This document shows, one piece after another, positions 1 to 12,311 of a stretch of DNA of 64,000 bases. The stretch covers positions 441,279 through 505,278 of the forward strand of contig JAJHZJ010000220.1 of the NCBI GenBank assembly GCA_023548195.1, written 5' to 3'. The DNA comes from Bettongia penicillata ogilbyi (Eukaryota; Chordata; Mammalia; Diprotodontia; Potoroidae). Position numbers and translations under genes: made by a program. The notes under the pieces are model-generated. The model searched no databases, was not told where the DNA came from, and saw only the letters and a list, made by a program, of their open reading frames with translations. How positions within the stretch are numbered: position 1 is the stretch's first letter; each line of letters begins with the position of its first letter.

Positions 1-661
1 AGAAAACACACGTCTTAACTCTGATCGTTCACGTTAAAGAGGTTTTCTCTTTGATCATTTGGCTTTCTGGAAGTAGCCCCTTAATTAACAGGAAAAGCAT
101 TAAAGTGCTCAAAGCAATGCAGCTCCAATCTTAACACTGTTCTTGGCTTTCTTATGGCAAAGTCCATTTGTATAGCAGGGACTAACAAAACTTCAAATAC
201 AGAATGGGTCTGCATTACAGAACATGCACACCCTTGAGAAGTATAATAAGAAAGCACAGATCACAGACTTAGAGGGAAAATAAGTGACAGAAATCTAAAT
301 CGAATAGAAAAGATTCTCCGAAATCTTAGGAACAGAGCATTCATCTACAAATCATTTTCTAAAGGAGTGTCATTTCCCAGAACAGTTCTGCAGGTTGTTA
401 TTTAGTATATATAGTTATTTGGTTTACATAGCATTTTAAAAATAAACATATTTTCCATTATTAAGTGCAATTGTTGCCAAAGCCATTTTTCATTTTCTCC
501 TTCAATTGATTTTGGTGTGAATTGTTCATTTTGATAGCATATTCAATGTGAGTGGAATTACTATCTACTAGCAACAAAGGTCATGGATTTTTCTTTCTGG
601 AGATCATTATGTCTTTTAAGTGAATATACAACAGACTTCTTTCTCTGGATGTAAAGTAGTA

Positions 662-663
<2 letters not shown>
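1..663. other. Unassigned AT-rich DNA
   Basis: I recognise no gene or repeat family here. There are no long open frames apart from a chance one created by the TA tract that follows. Confidence 0.5.

Positions 664-719
<56 letters not shown>
664..719. repeat. (AT)n microsatellite
   Basis: About 28 uninterrupted AT units. It produces a spurious minus-strand frame rich in Tyr-Ile, which is not a gene. Confidence 0.95.
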
Positions 720-721
<2 letters not shown>

Positions 722-1962
722 TTTGCAATATTTTAAGAGCCAAGTAAAACGAAAATCTTATAAGAAGCAGGGCCACTAGCAGAAGGTGACAGATACTACC
801 TCAATGATAGGTATTGGGTGAGAAATATTTGTTCCTAAAGAAACACATTAGTCTAGACTGATACTTAAGTTTCTATTTCTGAAGAGTTGATAAAAGGCTA
901 TGAATTTCCCTCGACTTTATTCATGGTATGGTATGAATTTTTTTCAAGTCTATGGGTGGTACAATACAATTTAAGGGGTCAGATGAGGAAATATTAGGTG
1001 ACTAATTTGCTTTGTTAATGTCTATACTTGTACCTGATAAACCTCTAATGACACCTGTCATTTATAAAATGATGATCAGAGGGTAATTACAACATTCTAA
1101 TGATATGAAAGGGTCTATGAAGGTTTTATGCAGCTTATAGATCAGACGTATGTTGATCACTATATAGATGCAGTGTGCTTTAAAGGATAAATTACTTTTG
1201 GGTTTATTCATTCAGAGAGTAAATATAATGGTCATCTAAAACTTGGTTTGTCTCTGTCAGGGGTTGTATCTAAGAAAAATAATGCATGTAATTTAGAGCA
1301 ACAAAGATTTATGGATTGCAGCAATTTATGAATTTTAGACATGTAAAGACAATGAAACCAAATTAACTAGATATTGATTCTGATAAAATTAGCATTTCCA
1401 GGGTGCTTTAACAAATAAGAAAACATGAAAAAATACATGCAGAGAAACAGAATGAGTAATGCTCAAATATATCTAATGTCTGACTATAGAACATTTATTA
1501 TTTAGACAGCCAATGTTTTATTCATTTTGATAAAGTATCTCTGTCTTAATAATATATATTCTATTTGAAGGATACATTATAGTGCATTTCCCTTATATCA
1601 CTTTGATTTAGATTTGCTTAATCTACTGTTTTGGGTTTTTTTGTTTTGTTTTGGGGGGGTCTTTTTTTAACTTTAAAGGATCTGTATAACTGTAGGTGTC
1701 ACTTGCAGTGTGTGAAGTATGTTGCTTCCAGTTGAATCACTCTTCAATTCATCAAAGCAAAAGAGATTTCATTTGTGCAGAATGGAAAAGGGAGAAAGAG
1801 AGAGATAGCTTGTTTAGTTCAGTTGTTTTAAAAGAAGTAGCTGTACTGTTGTTGTATCTAAGAATATCTTAGAATTTAAGTAGTTGCCATAGAAATTTAT
1901 TGTTTAACCATTTTACATCTTTATGAAGCAGGTAGCTATAAAATTTGATTTAAGAGTAACAT
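720..1962. other. Unassigned AT-rich DNA
   Basis: No recognised gene or repeat family. A G/T-rich low-complexity patch lies near 1630-1670. Confidence 0.5.
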
Positions 1963-2055
1963 TTATATATATATATGTATGTTCACACACATGTGTATGT
2001 ATGTGCATATGTTCATATGTATGTGTGTGTATATATATGTATGTATGTATGTATT
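1963..2055. repeat. TA/TG/TATG-rich microsatellite
   Basis: An interrupted alternating purine-pyrimidine tract of TA, TG and GTAT units. It ends with several copies of ATGT. Confidence 0.9.
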
Positions 2056-3194
2056 TTTTCCCTCAAAAGAAAAGATAGCAAACTGTGCATCAGATAAGTA
2101 TCTGGACAGAATTGTTCTATTTTTAAATATTAATTTAAAATCAATCACATTAGTGATTCCAAGGATAGTGTGTTTGGTTTTGGGTTATGCCACTTTGTTA
2201 ATAAATGTTTTCTTATTTGGGTAGAGTTCTCAGTGAATTTCTTGGGTGTGAGGAAAGGTCCAAGAGGACAAAGGAAGTATCTATAAGGTATCTGATGGTT
2301 TCCAAGTCATGTTCCCTGCTAGCTCTTTTAGAAATAGCCATCCCTGTGTGTGTGCATGAAAGCTTGGGTAATGACAATATGATAGGAATGTTTGAATGTG
2401 TTAATGGTTTAATTATGGTATTGATTTGAATTTTCATCCATTTTTTCATTCAAAGGTGAATATTATTCAAATCATCATAAGTTATTGTTTATTTTAAAGA
2501 TTATTACCTGATATCAACAAATACACCAAATTGTATGCATTCTCATGCTTAAGCTGCGAGTTGCCTTAATGTGGTACATAAGCCATATAAAAGTGGATAA
2601 GCATTGACAGATTTGGGATAATTGCCTGAGATTATATTGCACCTATAGACATATCAAAGATAGAGATCATTTAAGCAACTAACACAGAACAACCTACCCT
2701 TTGTCCTTACTACTCAACAGCTTGGGGAAATGCCATCATATTGTCCCATACTTACAATGTTTATAAAGAGAATAACCCTAAAGGCTGATTCCCTATTGAG
2801 GCTTCATGTTACTTAGACTTGAGTGCCGTGCTACCCTCCATAGTGACCTATCAATGATATTTTCATTAAATTTCAAATATCTTCAATATTTTAGAAAATA
2901 AAATTATGGTCACAAGTGTTTTAGGTTTCAAACTAAAATGCATGTGAAGTAATTATATAAATTAACTAAAATAAGCCCTTTGACCTCAATTAACTGATTC
3001 TTTTAGTTTACAAATTGTGTTTTGAATTTAATTAATAGGTAATAATTGAATTTATTTCTTATTTCACTTTATTTTGCAAGTCTTTGTGCAATTAGAAAAT
3101 AACATATTTTTTAAAAGAACTCCCCAAAATGGAAACAATTTTTATCTGTATCTGACAAAATCAAACCTAGAGTCTAAGAATATCCAGGTCATAA
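2056..3194. other. Unassigned DNA
   Basis: No family recognised. Open frames on both strands near 2205-2449 overlap each other and show no domain or codon signature, so I treat them as chance. Confidence 0.5.
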
Positions 3195-3385
3195 TTTATT
3201 TGTTCATTCATCAAATATTTTTGAGTGCCTACTACGTGTAAAGTGTTGTGCTTATGGGAAATGAAGATGACTAAGACTTTGTCTCTGTATTTAAGACTTT
3301 GACATTATGGTAAAGAAGATATTGCATATAAGCAGATAACTATAATTCAAGCTAGAATAAGTTATGTCACATGGACTGTGTTTAA
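3195..3385 (-). repeat. L2 LINE 3' end, antisense
   Basis: The plus strand reads 'ATTCATCAAATATTT' followed by 'GAGTGCCTACTACGTGTAAAG', the reverse complement of the L2 3' terminus. A degraded counterpart of the L2 3' UTR follows. Old and diverged. Confidence 0.7.
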
Positions 3386-4569
3386 AAGTATCCTTTAAAG
3401 ATCTTTAGTGTGATTGACTTCTGACCCCTCAACAATGTTTTGTTTTGTTTTGTTTAAATACATTACATTTATGGCACATTCATGGGCCGAATGAATGGAA
3501 ACTTTTAGGATAGTTCAAAATAGCAGATGAACCATTTTTATATCTGTTTTATACTGCCCTTTTAACATAGTGACTGACTTGATTTTGATCTAAAAAAACT
3601 CTGCTCCAATGGATACTTAACAAAGTGAACATAAAGCCCATGATTTTCTTACCTCATTGTCAGGTATGAATTCCAGGATAGTTGATCAGTTGTATTTAAA
3701 TATTCCTAAAACAGACAACTAATTCAATGGCAAAATCAACTAAACCAGTTGTTTGAACTTCTGTCCATATGCCAACAGGTAGTTGAAAGAATTGTTCAAT
3801 TTTTTTTCACTTTCAACCAGCTGTGATACAATGTGACATATCCAATATGAACTTTGAATATGAACAATTTTATGCATGTGATAATTGTTTGTTATATAAA
3901 CAAACACATTTATATTTCAATGAACAAAATACCTAAGCCTTCTGAAAAGAAAGGTTGATTAATGGTAAAACATGGTGTTATTCCTACAATTTATATCTAA
4001 AAGAGGTAAATTGGAACATAGGATTTTTTTTTGCTATTTCTTTATAGAATTTATAGGGACATTTTTGTTTACATATATTCTAGCAAATATTCTATAATGT
4101 TATAAATTTTGTTTAAATTTCTTATTTTACAAAATTGAATCTTTAATTTTTTTTTACTTGATATCTCATTGTTTATAAATCTTCTGAATATTATGGAAAT
4201 ATTCAGTCATAAAGCAGATATCTCTAAACATCTGGAACTCAGAAATCTAGAATGAATGGAGATGCAATTTGTGCTTCTCTGACTCATGCTTTCTTCCTTT
4301 TCATTTTTTTTCTTGGTGGAAAGGATAATATTGCATCATATTGGAGAAAAAAACACTATAGACATAAATGATAAAAATTGAATTCTTAACATCAAAAGTG
4401 CAAGGATGTCTTTGTTTTTGAGTAGTCTGGGAAAGAAATTGAAAGCTGTTCTGTAATTAATCATTGCATCTAGCAATTTTTATTATACAATTTGGCATAT
4501 GAAGATTTTTCTCACCTCTTAATAGTGTTTGATTTGATTTCTTAATGATGCCTATACTGTAAGAGCAGT
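3386..4569. other. Unassigned AT-rich DNA
   Basis: No family recognised. TTTTG-type low complexity near 3435-3455 and several T runs are the only structure seen. Confidence 0.5.
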
Positions 4570-4795
4570 TCAGCAGTATGGTAGAAATAATATTGGCTTG
4601 AATATCTTTTACTTGCTAGTTTTATGAACTTGTAGAGTCACTTAACTCTCTGAGCCCATTTTCAGATCTGTAAAATGGTTGCTAAAAATACCAAATAACA
4701 GCAACAACAGCAACAACAAAAGAAAACTGGCATCATATATCTTACACAAAGTACAATGAGATAATGTATAAGTAACTGTAAAGTATAATAGAGTA
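4570..4795 (+). repeat. MIR-like SINE, diverged
   Basis: Carries the order expected of marsupial MIR-type SINEs: a degenerate head, then 'GTCACTTAACTCTCTGAGCC', 'ATCTGTAAAATGG', and later 'AATGAGATAATGTATAAG'. An imperfect CAACAACAG tract lies inside. Confidence 0.65.
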
Positions 4796-5309
4796 AATTC
4801 TACTGCAATGGTATTTTGATTGATATTTTAAAATATATTCTTTAAGAGAAGAGATTTACTCTAGAAAATTAGTTTATCATGAGGTTGGTATATAGGTTTG
4901 TGACAAAGTTGATATATTCAAATAAGATCCACCTTTTTGTTTGTATGTTTTAGTTTGTTGCCTTTGTCTTTGAGTCATTTTATTTTCTCATTTTTATGGT
5001 ATATGGATAATGCTTAAGGATAATCTGATTCTATTGTTGATCCGTTGTTGTTGTTAGAATCAACTTCTAAAATTTTGATATAAACAAAGCAAATGAATGC
5101 ACATGCCTATGATTTTAATGAGATAAATTTAATGAAAAATAATCTTAACTCATCCAAAATCATCTGCTTTGTAATTCAGGCAAAGACCTACGGTGGTATG
5201 AAAGCAATTATTCCTGATGTGATAATGTCTATCACATTGACTTTATTCCACCTTCTTTTAATAATACTTACACATTTGATTGAATTAATCCTTTAACTTA
5301 TCAATACAA
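4796..5309. other. Unassigned DNA
   Basis: No recognised feature. A 67-codon open frame (5093-5296) is short and has no family signature. Confidence 0.5.
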
Positions 5310-5418
5310 TGCTAGTCAAGTCCTTTTACCTCCCTGTGGCTTTTCTTATCTTTCAAAGTAAAATTGGACTAAATAATCAGTAAGGCCCGTTTCAGCACTA
5401 AATCCCATGATTCAATCC
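5310..5418 (+). repeat. SINE 3' fragment, MIR-like
   Basis: 'AAAGTAAAATTGGACTAAAT' and 'AAGGCCCGTTTCAGCACTAAA' resemble the 3' part of MIR-type SINEs (aaaatggggactagat...aggtcccttccagctctaaa). Head missing. Confidence 0.5.
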
Positions 5419-5579
5419 TCATAGATACCATGGGATAAAGTTGGTACAGATTGATCCTCAATTAATCCCATAGCTTTCTGATTGAATCAAAGTACTGCTT
5501 AGTTACAGAATACTCTGGGATGAGAGTATTCAGCTGAATTTTCATTCAATAAACATCCTACACTGTGTTTCATCAGCAA

Positions 5580-6060
5580 ATTTCTGATTGGCTGAAATTT
5601 TTGTTTTTTCCCCAGAACAATGGTCAGTTATCTAACAATAAAATTTCCTGTCACAGATGGTATTTGGTATAAATGGGCATTAAGACCTAACAAGCATCAT
5701 ATTGAGGGAGAATATTGTATCTTATGGGTGGATATTATGGGGAACAAGATTAGAAGCCAAGAACTAACAGCTGGAAATGGCAATCATCCAAAAGAAGTAA
5801 ATTGCATGCAATGGAATGTCATAATTGTAACACAAAATGTATAAGTTTAAATCAGCAAAAAGTCACCACAATGTGTTTGGGGGCATCATTTGCATGGGAA
5901 TATCAATGAAAGCTAGCCAGGAAAGTGTGCTTTCTTTTTTAGAAAAATTTTGTACAGGATATTATGAATTCAATATTTATTCAAGGTTGACTAATGTGGT
6001 ACCTACCAAATGTTCATTCCTTCAAACTCAATTTTTACACATAAGGAAAATTAAATGAAC
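5580..6060. other. Repeat-free island with octamer motif
   Basis: No repeat family recognised over about 480 bp. It contains a perfect ATTTGCAT (octamer, POU-type) at 5888-5895. A pyrimidine tract ending in CCCCAG at about 5615 is followed by 74 open codons. Either a conserved non-coding element or chance; I cannot tell without alignment. Confidence 0.3.
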
Positions 6061-6664
6061 AAATAAAATCTAAATTGCACAATTACCTTTACAGGATGTA
6101 AGCTTTTCAGTTCAGGGTATACTAGACTGATCTCATATGACAATCTGTGTTTATAGTGGATTTTACATATTGATTGGCTGCTATTTTGGAGTTGTAACAG
6201 TTCTGACAAGACCCCTAGGAGCCACTATTAGTGGGTTTTTTGATTAAAATATGGACAATATGACTGTGCCTAAGGAGTCAGTAAAATGTAATCACAAAGA
6301 CTAACCATATATTTACTCTATGTTATTGTCATTTCATAAACTGGGCCTCTGGGATCAACTAATTTAAATGAGTTCATTTTTAAATAATGATTTCAGTAAA
6401 ATGGTTAAAATTATTCTTACTGTATACAGCATCAAATAATCAGTATGCCTAGATTCTTTTACTTTTCAATTCATTGTTCTAGTATAGTATAGAAACAGCC
6501 TAAGTATGAAAAGTGAAGTTTAAATAAAGACCATAGAAGAGAGAATTATGACTGAAATCTGGCTATTACAGTGGATAATTTACACACAAAAAAGACAATT
6601 TAACCTGAAAGATCTGTGGATGTGTATTGGAGGATACATATTTTCCTTTTTTAGAGATTCTAAC
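6061..6664. other. Unassigned DNA
   Basis: No gene or repeat family recognised. Confidence 0.5.
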
Positions 6665-6666
6665 AT

Positions 6667-6703
<37 letters not shown>

Positions 6704-6990
6704 TACATATGTATAGGTGTGTGTGTGTGTGTGCAATATAAATTTTTATATATAGCATATATATAATATGTGTTAGATATATTTCTGTCATATGCATATA
6801 GAGATATTTATATCATATAGGTGTATGATAGATATATTTCTATCATAATTTATATATATGTATTATATGTATTTATATTATATCCATATCCTATATTTTA
6901 AAGGTCTATCTCTGTATATATGTGTATGTATGTGTGTAATATCTATGTGTATGTGATATTCCATATCTATTTATATGTATATGTGGCATA
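6665..6990. repeat. (CA)n, palindrome, (TG)n and TA-rich tract
   Basis: A CA tract runs to 6700, a 16-bp palindrome CTATACATATGTATAG fills 6701-6716, then a GT tract to 6733. Together 6684-6733 is a perfect 50-bp inverted repeat. TA/TG-rich low complexity continues to about 6990. Confidence 0.9.
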
Positions 6991-8269
6991 TAACATATAA
7001 TTACCATTTCTGTTGAGGCTAAGAAAAGGAAAATCATTTATCAAGTGTTCACATTATATTACCTATTTGTGGTGGTGAATTTTACCTTCTGTGAATATAA
7101 TTTTTTAACATTTAATATTACTTAGCTTTTCAGGGCAGCTGATATTGAAAAACATAGTTTTATTGTTTTCACCCAATTTTTTGAAACAATGGAAAAATGT
7201 GTTCTGTGCAACTGTAGTAGCATTTTATTGGAGACTAGGTGTCAACAATTTTAATTACACTTCCTTTCCTAGAAATTTTTTAGAAATAAGTAAATGATAT
7301 CATCTGTCCTAAAAGTACTTCCTTAATATAATATAAAATGTCCAGGTTGAATTGTTTTTGAATTTTTGAATTCTAGTATCAATTTTGGGCTAAAAATCTA
7401 ATGTAAAGCTACTGAACTTTCCCAATAGTCCCAAATACTTGGAGTAGGAAGAACCACCAGGCAATTTTCTTTTAATATTATACTTTTCACATTTAAGGAA
7501 TTTAAAGAAGCTTGCCATAGTGGGTATGAATGAAAATAAGCCACAATCAATGAGATTAATTATGGAAATATCATGGCATTTTGTGGAGTGGAAACTGTAT
7601 CAGTGAAGCAGGAAAACTTGAACAATCAGCTGTACAGAAGGAAAAGCAAAGGACAAAGTATAATGTTTTTTTTTCTTAGAAAATTAGCTAAAAATAAATA
7701 CTTTTTCCCACTATTTTTTTTCTTGCAATCAAAGCATTAATCTTGCTATCTTTTGTGCAACCAAATATCACAGATAATAAGCTTTTCTGAGTAAGAAACA
7801 TGATGAAAAACACTCATATACAGTTATATGTGTGTTATTTTTTGAAAGAGTAATTCCAACCATGCATGTAATTCAAATTCCCATCACTGTCTAATCCTAG
7901 CAATAATTGAACTTAATCTTTTAAGTAAATTTGATTGCTTTTCATTTTATTTTAATACTTTAATTAAAATACTTTTTTTTAGAAACTATCCAAGGGTAGT
8001 CTCATCAAATCATAGGATACTAGGTTGCTTGGCTATTCTCTGTGTACTGGTGATACCACATTAGCATAGATGATTTATCAAAGGAAACCTGTAAGGTAGA
8101 ACTAGACCTTTTTCCTTTAGCTAAAAAAAGCATCCGAAAACATTTTATATTGCAGTTGTCTGTAGTGCTGTGGAGCTAATATTGCATCAGTAAGAAGATC
8201 ATGAAAAAGTACCTATTGCCTTTGAAGAATTCAAGGCATTATATATGAGCAAATGACATTCTAGAATAT
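6991..8269. other. Unassigned AT-rich DNA
   Basis: No family recognised. Several T homopolymers (7667, 7720, 7973) but no recognisable body attached to them. Confidence 0.5.
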
Positions 8270-8760
8270 TGAAAGAATTGGTTAAAGAGATTGTTGAGAA
8301 ACTGTCAAAGGACTTTAAATTTTATGGAGTCTATAGAAGATGGCACAAGAATGGAAAAGGGCAAATATTCTGATTTGCAACAAAGAGAACTAAAGACAAG
8401 GGGCCAGAGATAAGCAAATGAGCACAAATTTTTGGAATGTGAAATTCTAGGCAAGGAACTGGTAAGAGCAAAGAGCCAGTATTTCTTCATAAAGAACCGG
8501 CCAAGATCAATTAATCTTTCTTTCATTTTTTACAAGGTTATCAGAATTGTAGATTAAGGAAATGTATTTTATACAGTTTACCTAGATTTCAGCAACTCCA
8601 CAGTTGTTCATGCTATTGTTTGGAGCCAGAGATGTAGTAGCCCAAAGTCCTACATTATTTTGTCCTTGTTACATCATGAAAAGAGCATCGTTTTTAGTTC
8701 TGGGCACCGTATTTTAAGAACAACCTCGATATTGGTGAGAGCATTTATAGGGCTAGTAGG
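8270..8760 (+). repeat. CR1/L3 LINE, reverse-transcriptase relic
   Basis: Degraded CR1/L3-type LINE in sense orientation. 'GAATGGAAAAGGGCAAATATT' matches the RT N-terminal region. At 8579-8596 one frame reads YLDFSN, matching the conserved YLDFSKAFD motif of CR1-clade reverse transcriptase. After an internal deletion, 'AGTTCTGGGCACCGTATTTT' (about 8696-8715) belongs to the 3' end. Stop codons and frameshifts show it is long dead. Confidence 0.7.
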
Positions 8761-9230
8761 GCTATATTGGAGCTTGCTTCTACTAATGCATGGGAACCAA
8801 TTGTCAATTGTTCAATGTGGACATTTATAGAGCAGAAATTAGCAAATGTTACATACCAGGGCTTGATTTATTGTTTTGTTGATTGTTTTGGCTTAAGAAA
8901 GTGAAAAAGAAAATGATAATAATGCAAATTGAACATTAGATTATGTTGGGCATACAATTCCCCCCAGAAAGCCAGATGTTCAACATTTACCAGTATGCCT
9001 CAGGTGACCCAAATCCTGAATATCCTTGAGATTATGTTTCATGTTTGAATCAAGTGGATATATTTACTTTTTTTTTTATCTAGAGATGGATAGCTTTTTT
9101 CATCATAAGTCCTTTGAAGCTATGATTGATCATTATACAGATCAGTGTTACTAAGCCTTTCATAGTTGGTTGTTTTCACAATATTACTATTACTGAGTAA
9201 ATTGTTCTCCTGGCTCTAATAACTGCACTT
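8761..9230. other. Unassigned DNA, possibly an old repeat
   Basis: The stretch 8761-9030 has a dispersed-repeat feel but I cannot name a family. Nothing else recognised. Confidence 0.35.
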
Positions 9231-9479
9231 TTGTTGTTCAGTCTTTTCAGTTGTGTCTCACACTTCATGACGTCTATCTTTGCATTTTCTTTGCAAAGAT
9301 ACTGGAGTGGTTTGCCATTTCCTTCTCCAACTGATTTTACAGAGCAAACTGCAAAGCAAACTGAACTGAACTAAACTGAAGGAAACTGGGTTAAGTGACT
9401 TCCCCAAGGTCACATAGCTCGTAAGTCTCTGAGGTCAAACTAAGAATGGAAATCTATCCATCGCACCACCTAGCTGTCA
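9231..9479 (-). repeat. tRNA-derived marsupial SINE, full length
   Basis: Minus orientation. The plus strand begins TTGTTGTTCAGTC, continues with 'GCAAAGATACTGGAGTGG', 'GGTTAAGTGACTTCCCCAAG' and 'GTCACATAGCTCGTAAGT', and ends with the reverse complement of the tRNA-like head, 'CACCACCTAGCTG'. About 249 bp, so near full length. Confidence 0.88.
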
Positions 9480-9600
9480 CATACACACAAATACAAAAAC
9501 ACATATTATATACATATATATGTGTATGTGCATATGTATATATAATGTATATATGTATGTGTGTATATATAATATATACTATATATAATATGTCTAAAAA
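9480..9600. repeat. CA/TA/TG microsatellite
   Basis: Interrupted alternating purine-pyrimidine tract directly abutting the head end of the preceding SINE. Confidence 0.85.
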
Positions 9601-9789
9601 TTCTATACACATATCTATATACTCATTTATTCCACTAAGAATGAGAAGGGGTTAATAGATTCTTGGTAGAATCTGCTCACAAAGCAAAGACCTTTTTGAT
9701 AACATTGAAGCAGAATGTTGAACAATTATATTTTGATATTCAACTTTAGAATTAGCTGTCTAAATTGCATTGTTTCTTTAAAGGGTTAA

Positions 9790-10425
9790 TGTATCTTTTA
9801 GTTCTCTTTGGTAGGGCAGGGTGGTAAGGACTAATAGCCAGTAAAGAAAGGTCACTTGGAGAAGTGAAATTTGAAGTGAGCTTTGCAAGGCATAAAGAAT
9901 CCATGTTGTTGACTTGACTGAAAAGATGTAAGAGACAACTTAGAAAAATCCATGGAGACAGGAGATAGAGTAGTACATATATACAAATAGGTGGATTTTG
10001 CTGTAGTATAAAAGAAGTAATGCATAATCATCCTTGAATGACAGGTGAAGAAAGATTATGAATGCCAAACTGGAAAAAAAAATATATATATATATATATA
10101 TTTATTCTTTTATCCTTATTTTATCGGTTTCATCCTTTATCATTTTATCCTTAAATATGTGTTTACTTAAAGGTAACAAACTTCTTGATCAGAGGGCAAC
10201 ATAGTCATACCTCTGATTTGGAAATTGTAATTTGGCTAGTTTATGGAAGTAGGCTAGAAGAGGGGATACAATGATACTTATTTGGAGACTGTTACAGATA
10301 AGAGACTGTATTATGAAGAAAGATAAATGGGTGGAAGGTACAGGAGACAGATTTTAACTTGACGTAAGGAATCAATAGCCAGTAGGGAGCTATCTTAGCT
10401 TAATTATCACAATGATGAAATTACA
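9790..10425 (-). repeat. L2 LINE 3' region, antisense
   Basis: Plus-strand text such as 'AAGTGAGCTTTGCAAGGCATA', 'GGAGACAGGAGATAGAGTAG' and 'TTATGAATGCCAAACTGG' is the reverse complement of the purine-rich L2 3' portion. An AT tract (10079-10101) and about 90 bp of foreign sequence interrupt it before it resumes near 10190. Confidence 0.65.
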
Positions 10426-10924
10426 GGCCCAGAATAAAAAATATATATTATTTAAACATGAGATGAACTGCTTTGAGAGTAGATAAACATGGTAGTGGTT
10501 CTACTAGCCTTTGATATCTCTAGTAGGGGCTGAAAAAACATGAGGCATAGATGTTGAATAGAATATTTCTCCAGGCACATATTGTGCAAGAGGTCATTTT
10601 ATGTCCCTTAAAAATCAAAGAAATTGCAAATAATTCAATGTATTGTGTCAGAATATAACATAGCATGTATTCTGCCCTATCATATTTAATTGCTGCTATT
10701 TCCATGTTACTAGTATTCTCCTTAACCTTCCTACAAACAGAATCTAGTCTTTCTTCAACCTAAGGAAGAACAGGCTGTCATGGTAGTATGCTAGTGTGAC
10801 TAGTGTTTTTACCTGGCATTGAAAGAATTATTTTCCAATGGGTAATTAGAATGACTTTGCTTTGCTTAGCTGTGCCACTTGCAATTAGTCTAATTTAACA
10901 GTGGAAATTTTACAATAGATTAGA
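10426..10924. other. Unassigned DNA
   Basis: No recognised gene or repeat family. Confidence 0.5.
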
Positions 10925-11125
10925 ATTTAAAAATTTCTCTCTCTCCCTGTCTTTCTCTCTGTCTCTCTGTCTTTGTGTGCTTGTGTGTCTGTCTGTCTGT
11001 CTCTGTTTCTCTGTCTTTGTCTCTCTGTGTATACATATATACATACAATATATTCTATGTATATATTTTGTACATATATATGTACACACATATATCCACA
11101 TATCATCTGTTCTCTCTCTCTTTCT
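10925..11125. repeat. (CT)n/(TG)n/(TCTG)n and TA-rich tract
   Basis: Pyrimidine-rich CT and CTGT units to about 11030, then TA/CA-rich sequence, then more TCTC. The long minus frame across it is an artefact of the repeat. Confidence 0.9.
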
Positions 11126-11229
11126 GTCTTTTTTTAAATTAAGTTAAATTTTTATTTGACTTTTGAACAGTCCAGCAACTGTCAATGGGGAAAAACATGC
11201 TCTAGTAACCAAAAAGCCATTCATAAAAA

Positions 11230-11338
11230 AAAATGGATAGGAAGTCAGTGGACTGGTGTTCTAATCCTAGCTCTGCTACTGTGATTCCTGACCTTAGGCA
11301 AGTCATTTTATTAATCTTGCATCTGTAATATGAAGATA
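11230..11338 (+). repeat. MIR-like SINE fragment
   Basis: 'GGAAGTCAGTGGACTGGTGTT', 'CCTAGCTCTGCTACTGTG' and 'CTTAGGCAAGTCATTTTA' follow the MIR order in sense orientation. Confidence 0.7.
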
Positions 11339-11339
11339 T

Positions 11340-12005
11340 TAGTCATTAAGCATTAATTAAACATGTACTACATACCAGACACTGTGGTATGTGCTAGGAT
11401 TACAATGAAAAGCAAAAACATGGTCCGGAGACAATGTAGAAAGAACTATATACATACAAAATATATACAGGGTAGACGGAAGATAACCTCAGAGTGAAAA
11501 GTGCTAGTACTAGGAAATACTTGAAAATCCTTCTTATAGAAAATAGGACTTTAGCAGAGATTTGAAAGAAGACAGGGAAACCAAGAAGATGAAGAGAGAA
11601 CAGACATCAATCAATTCCAGGGTAGAGAACGTATAGTGAAAATGTCAGAGCTAGGATTAGAAGTAACTAGCTTTTGTGAAAAACAGTTAGGAATCTTTTG
11701 CCACTGGATTGTAGAGTATATGGAGAGAGTAAAAACCAAATGGTATTTTTATATTTGATCCTGGTGAAATTAGGGAGATACTTTAGTTTAATGAAGTCTG
11801 TGTGGAGGTGCTGACATAGTTAGACCTGCACTTTAGAAAGATCATTTTGGCAGCTCAGTGAAGGATGGACTGAAATGAGGAGAGACTAGAAGCAGGAAGG
11901 CCAAACCAGAGGGTTGTTATAAGAGTCCAGTAGTTAGGTGATGGGCAATTCCACCAGGATAGTGATAGTGTCAGAAGAGAGAAAGTAGCATGAGATTAGA
12001 TAGCC
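11340..12005 (-). repeat. L2 LINE 3' end and 3' UTR, antisense
   Basis: Begins with the antisense 3' terminus ('CATGTACTACATACCAGACAC', 'GTGCTAGGATTACAATG'). It continues through 'GGAGGTGCTGACATAGTTAGA', 'AGAAAGATCATTTTGGCAGC' and 'AAGAGTCCAGTAGTTAGGTGA', the usual L2 antisense text. About 660 bp. Confidence 0.75.
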
Positions 12006-12159
12006 TCCTCAGTCATTCTTTAATTAGTTCTATGGCTCTGAGCCCTTAATCTTTTTGTTTGTATGCAATGTTATGTTTTTATAGAGACTCAAAACAAAAT
12101 GTGTATTTTTTTTATTGTTATAGATTTAAGATTATTGGATCTATGGTTTATCTAAGATC

Positions 12160-12265
12160 TATAATTAGAAGAGATCACAGAAGTGACCTAGTTCAACTCT
12201 TTTATTTTATAGATAGGAAACTGAGACCCAGGAAAGTTAGGTGACTTGCCCAAAGTTATATAGGT
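12160..12265 (-). repeat. MIR-like SINE fragment, antisense
   Basis: 'ACCTAGTTCAACTCTTTTAT', 'GATAGGAAACTGAGACCCAG' and 'GGTGACTTGCCCAAAGTTAT' are the antisense core of a MIR-type SINE. It is cut off by the trinucleotide tract that follows. Confidence 0.72.
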
Positions 12266-12269
12266 AATT

Positions 12270-12310
12270 GTAGTAGTAGTAGTAGCAGTAGCAGCAGCAG
12301 TAATAGCAGC
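12270..12310. repeat. (TAG)n/(CAG)n trinucleotide tract
   Basis: Mixed GTA, GCA and CAG units, about 40 bp, between two antisense SINE fragments. Confidence 0.9.
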
Positions 12311-12311
12311 T

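Noticed and set aside
5620..5844. A small exon preceded by an acceptor-like CCCCAG
   Set aside because: No protein family recognised and no convincing paired donor. Mentioned only as a low-priority check within the candidate island.
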